A stretch of DNA of 14,459 nucleotides, taken from Candidatus Ventricola intestinavium (GTDB lineage Bacteria; Bacillota; Clostridia; Christensenellales; Aristaeellaceae). The notes beneath the pieces were generated by a model that worked only from the letters and a program-made list of their open reading frames with translations, was not told the DNA's origin and did no database searches. Location: contig DVMG01000262.1 in the NCBI GenBank assembly GCA_018715105.1, positions 1 to 14,459 of the forward strand, in the 5' to 3' direction. Shown here one piece after another: positions 13,081 through 14,459 of this stretch. Numbering within the stretch: position 1 is the first letter of the stretch; every line of letters begins with the position of its first letter. The position numbers and the translations under genes are program-made.

Positions 13081-14280
13081 TCAGGCCCTTGATCGAATGA
13101 AATCCAAAATCGCGTTCGCGGCGCATGCGCTTCCGCCCGTCTCCCGCATCCGCCGGGCAAGAACCTGCGCGCGCTCGCGATAGTGGGGCTCGCGCATCAG
13201 CCGGGTCAGCGCATCGCGCAGGGTTTCCTCTGTGACCTCGGCGCGCACCATGCTGGTGCTGGCCACGCCCAGGCGCACCATCTGGCGCGCAGCCAGAATC
13301 TGTTCATCCATTTGAGGAATGCAGACACAGGGCACGCCGTAATAAAGCGCTTCCATGGCGCTGCCCGTGCCCGCGTGGGTGATAAAATAATCCGCATGCG
13401 CCAGCACATCGAGCTGCGGCGCAAAGGAGACAAGGGTTACGTTGTCGGGAATGTCGCCAAGATCCCGCGCGGTGAGCGCCCTGCCCAGCGCACAGAGCAC
13501 GTGGATATCCATCTCCCTGACAAGGGGGAAGAGCATGGAATAAAACTCCGGCCAGTTGTTAAACAGCGATCCCAGGGATGTGTAAAGCAGCGGCTTGCCG
13601 TCCCCCGACGGCTGCCACGCATCTGCCGGAGCGCGCGGGCCGATCTGCGCGCCGGCAAAGAGGAAATCGTCGCCAAAGCTGTCTCCGGCGGGCTGAAAAT
13701 CGCGGATGAGGGTGGAGATATTCAGCTCTCCCTTTCCCTCAAAGATTTCATAAATATCCAGATGCCTGACACCGTATTGGCGGGTGAACCGCTCTGCGAT
13801 CTGCCTGGCCTTTGCGCGCGCGGGATGATCGTCCGTATAGGCCGGCCAGTAACGGCAAATGGAAAACTGCCGGCATGGCGCAAAGCTGGTGAAGACCATC
13901 ACAAGCGGCTTGCGCAGATACGCTGCGACCAGCCGCCCGGCCAGGGCAAGCTCATCGGCAATGATCACATCGGGCTCAAACGCCTGCGCAACAGGCAGAA
14001 TCTTGTCGATCACGCCCTCCGCCTCGCTAAGGAACACGAGGGGCAGGCCCGCCACAAAATCCTGATCGCACTCCACGCTCGCATCCTTGGCGGCCACGGC
14101 CGGCACACAGCAGAATTGAGCGCCGCTGAGCTCCACCTGCGCCCGGCAGCTTTCCGGGGCAAAGTAGATCATTTCCACCCCGTGTGCAACCAGTTCTCCC
14201 ACCATGGGCAGGGAGGAAAGAATATGCCCTGTCGCGCCGACGGGAATATAAATCGCCTTCAAAAGATCTCCCCATTTCAC
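13081..14280 (-). CDS. GT1 (MGT-like) glycosyltransferase
   Basis: This GT-B fold enzyme of 399 aa (or 393 from the inner start) belongs to the UDP-glycosyltransferase/MGT group that transfers a sugar to small molecules or lipids. The N-terminal acceptor domain begins LKAIYIPVGATGHILSSLPM. The C-terminal donor domain has LYTSLGSLFNNWPEFY, then VTLVSFAPQLDVLAHADYFI, then THAGTGSAMEALYYGVP with CIPQMDEQ near residues 298-326, the classic donor-binding signature. Two starts are possible: the ATG at 14280, preceded by a weak AGGGTG that overlaps a small hairpin, or a TTG at 14262 with GGGGAG 5 nt upstream, which fits the family N-terminus better. It has its own promoter. Donor and acceptor are unknown. 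The glgA gene follows in the same direction, but no glycogen role is assumed for this enzyme. Confidence 0.88.
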   Translation of the reverse strand: MKWGDLLKAIYIPVGATGHILSSLPMVGELVAHGVEMIYFAPESCRAQVELSGAQFCCVPAVAAKDASVECDQDFVAGLPLVFLSEAEGVIDKILPVAQAFEPDVIIADELALAGRLVAAYLRKPLVMVFTSFAPCRQFSICRYWPAYTDDHPARAKARQIAERFTRQYGVRHLDIYEIFEGKGELNISTLIRDFQPAGDSFGDDFLFAGAQIGPRAPADAWQPSGDGKPLLYTSLGSLFNNWPEFYSMLFPLVREMDIHVLCALGRALTARDLGDIPDNVTLVSFAPQLDVLAHADYFITHAGTGSAMEALYYGVPCVCIPQMDEQILAARQMVRLGVASTSMVRAEVTEETLRDALTRLMREPHYRERAQVLARRMRETGGSACAANAILDFIRSRA

Positions 14281-14301
14281 ACCCTATGGGTTACTGATCA
14301 T

Positions 14302-14330
14302 ATTTTATAGAACATTTCAAAAAAAGTCAA
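14302..14330 (-). promoter_or_regulatory. Probable sigma-A promoter for the GT1 gene (and perhaps glgA)
   Basis: On the minus strand, TTGACT (14325-14330) and TAAAAT (14302-14307) are separated by exactly 17 nt in an AT-rich stretch. Transcription would start near 14295, giving a very short leader that contains the ACCC/GGGT hairpin at 14281-14291. A 10-bp palindrome TTTCGCGAAA (14360-14369) lies about 30 nt upstream of the -35 and could be an operator. Confidence 0.65.
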
Positions 14331-14406
14331 CGATTCTGTACAAAAGATTCCGGCAACTTTTTCGCGAAAGCGTCAAATCGGTTTTCTTTCGCTCTCCCAC
14401 GCACAC

Positions 14407-14434
14407 AAAAAAACGGCGGGTTTCCTCACCCGCC
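14407..14434 (-). terminator. Intrinsic terminator of a gene beyond the right edge
   Basis: GGCGGGT (14415-14421) pairs with ACCCGCC (14428-14434) around a 6-nt loop, and the minus strand continues GTTTTTTTGTG. It therefore terminates a leftward transcript entering from the right of the window, insulating the GT1 promoter. Confidence 0.8.
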
Positions 14435-14459
14435 CTGGTTTGCTGGCATAACATTCCTC

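Noticed and set aside
1..14459. tRNA, rRNA, CRISPR array, insertion sequence or phage attachment site
   Set aside because: I looked for cloverleaf ends, regularly spaced repeats, transposase motifs and long terminal repeats on both strands and saw none.

Overview
The window looks like a chromosomal segment from a GC-rich member of the Firmicutes, most likely a Clostridia relative. This is inferred from strong AGGAG-type ribosome binding sites, several GTG/TTG starts, sigma-A-type promoters, a diacylglycerol-glucosyltransferase-like GT4 enzyme, and the style of the secreted proteins. No rRNA, tRNA, CRISPR array, transposase or phage gene is visible. Genus-level placement is not possible from this sequence alone.

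Layout from left to right. (1) 50-2857, minus strand: a molybdate (or tungstate) ABC importer transcribed modA-modB-modC. modB and modC overlap by 4 nt, and modA is set apart by a 211-nt gap containing a strong hairpin. (2) 2971-6686, minus strand: two tandem proteins of the succinylglutamate desuccinylase/aspartoacylase (M14-like) family, overlapping by 4 nt, followed 27 nt later by a complete ABC exporter half-transporter. The first family member keeps every zinc and catalytic residue. The second has lost both zinc histidines and the catalytic glutamate, so the pair reads as an enzyme plus a pseudoenzyme partner. A candidate promoter and a structured leader lie upstream. (3) 7118-8281, plus strand: a GT4 glycosyltransferase resembling 1,2-diacylglycerol 3-glucosyltransferase, followed by about 530 nt of non-coding DNA rich in hairpins and terminators. 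(4) 8629-9096, plus strand: a near-consensus promoter, a leader of about 145 nt, and a 95-aa secreted His/Cys protein. (5) 9330-9908, minus strand: a secreted or lipoprotein hypothetical, divergent from a LysR regulator (10057-10959, plus) with a T-N11-A operator between them. (6) 11180-14280, minus strand: a glycogen synthase carrying an extra C-terminal SCP2-like domain, preceded by a GT1 (MGT-like) glycosyltransferase with its own promoter. A terminator at the right edge belongs to a minus-strand gene outside the window.

The most notable points are the active/inactive M14-like pair coupled to an exporter, the GlgA-SCP2 fusion, and the regulatory architecture at 8282-8808. Most neighbouring units appear functionally independent, so the window is a mosaic of small operons rather than one pathway.
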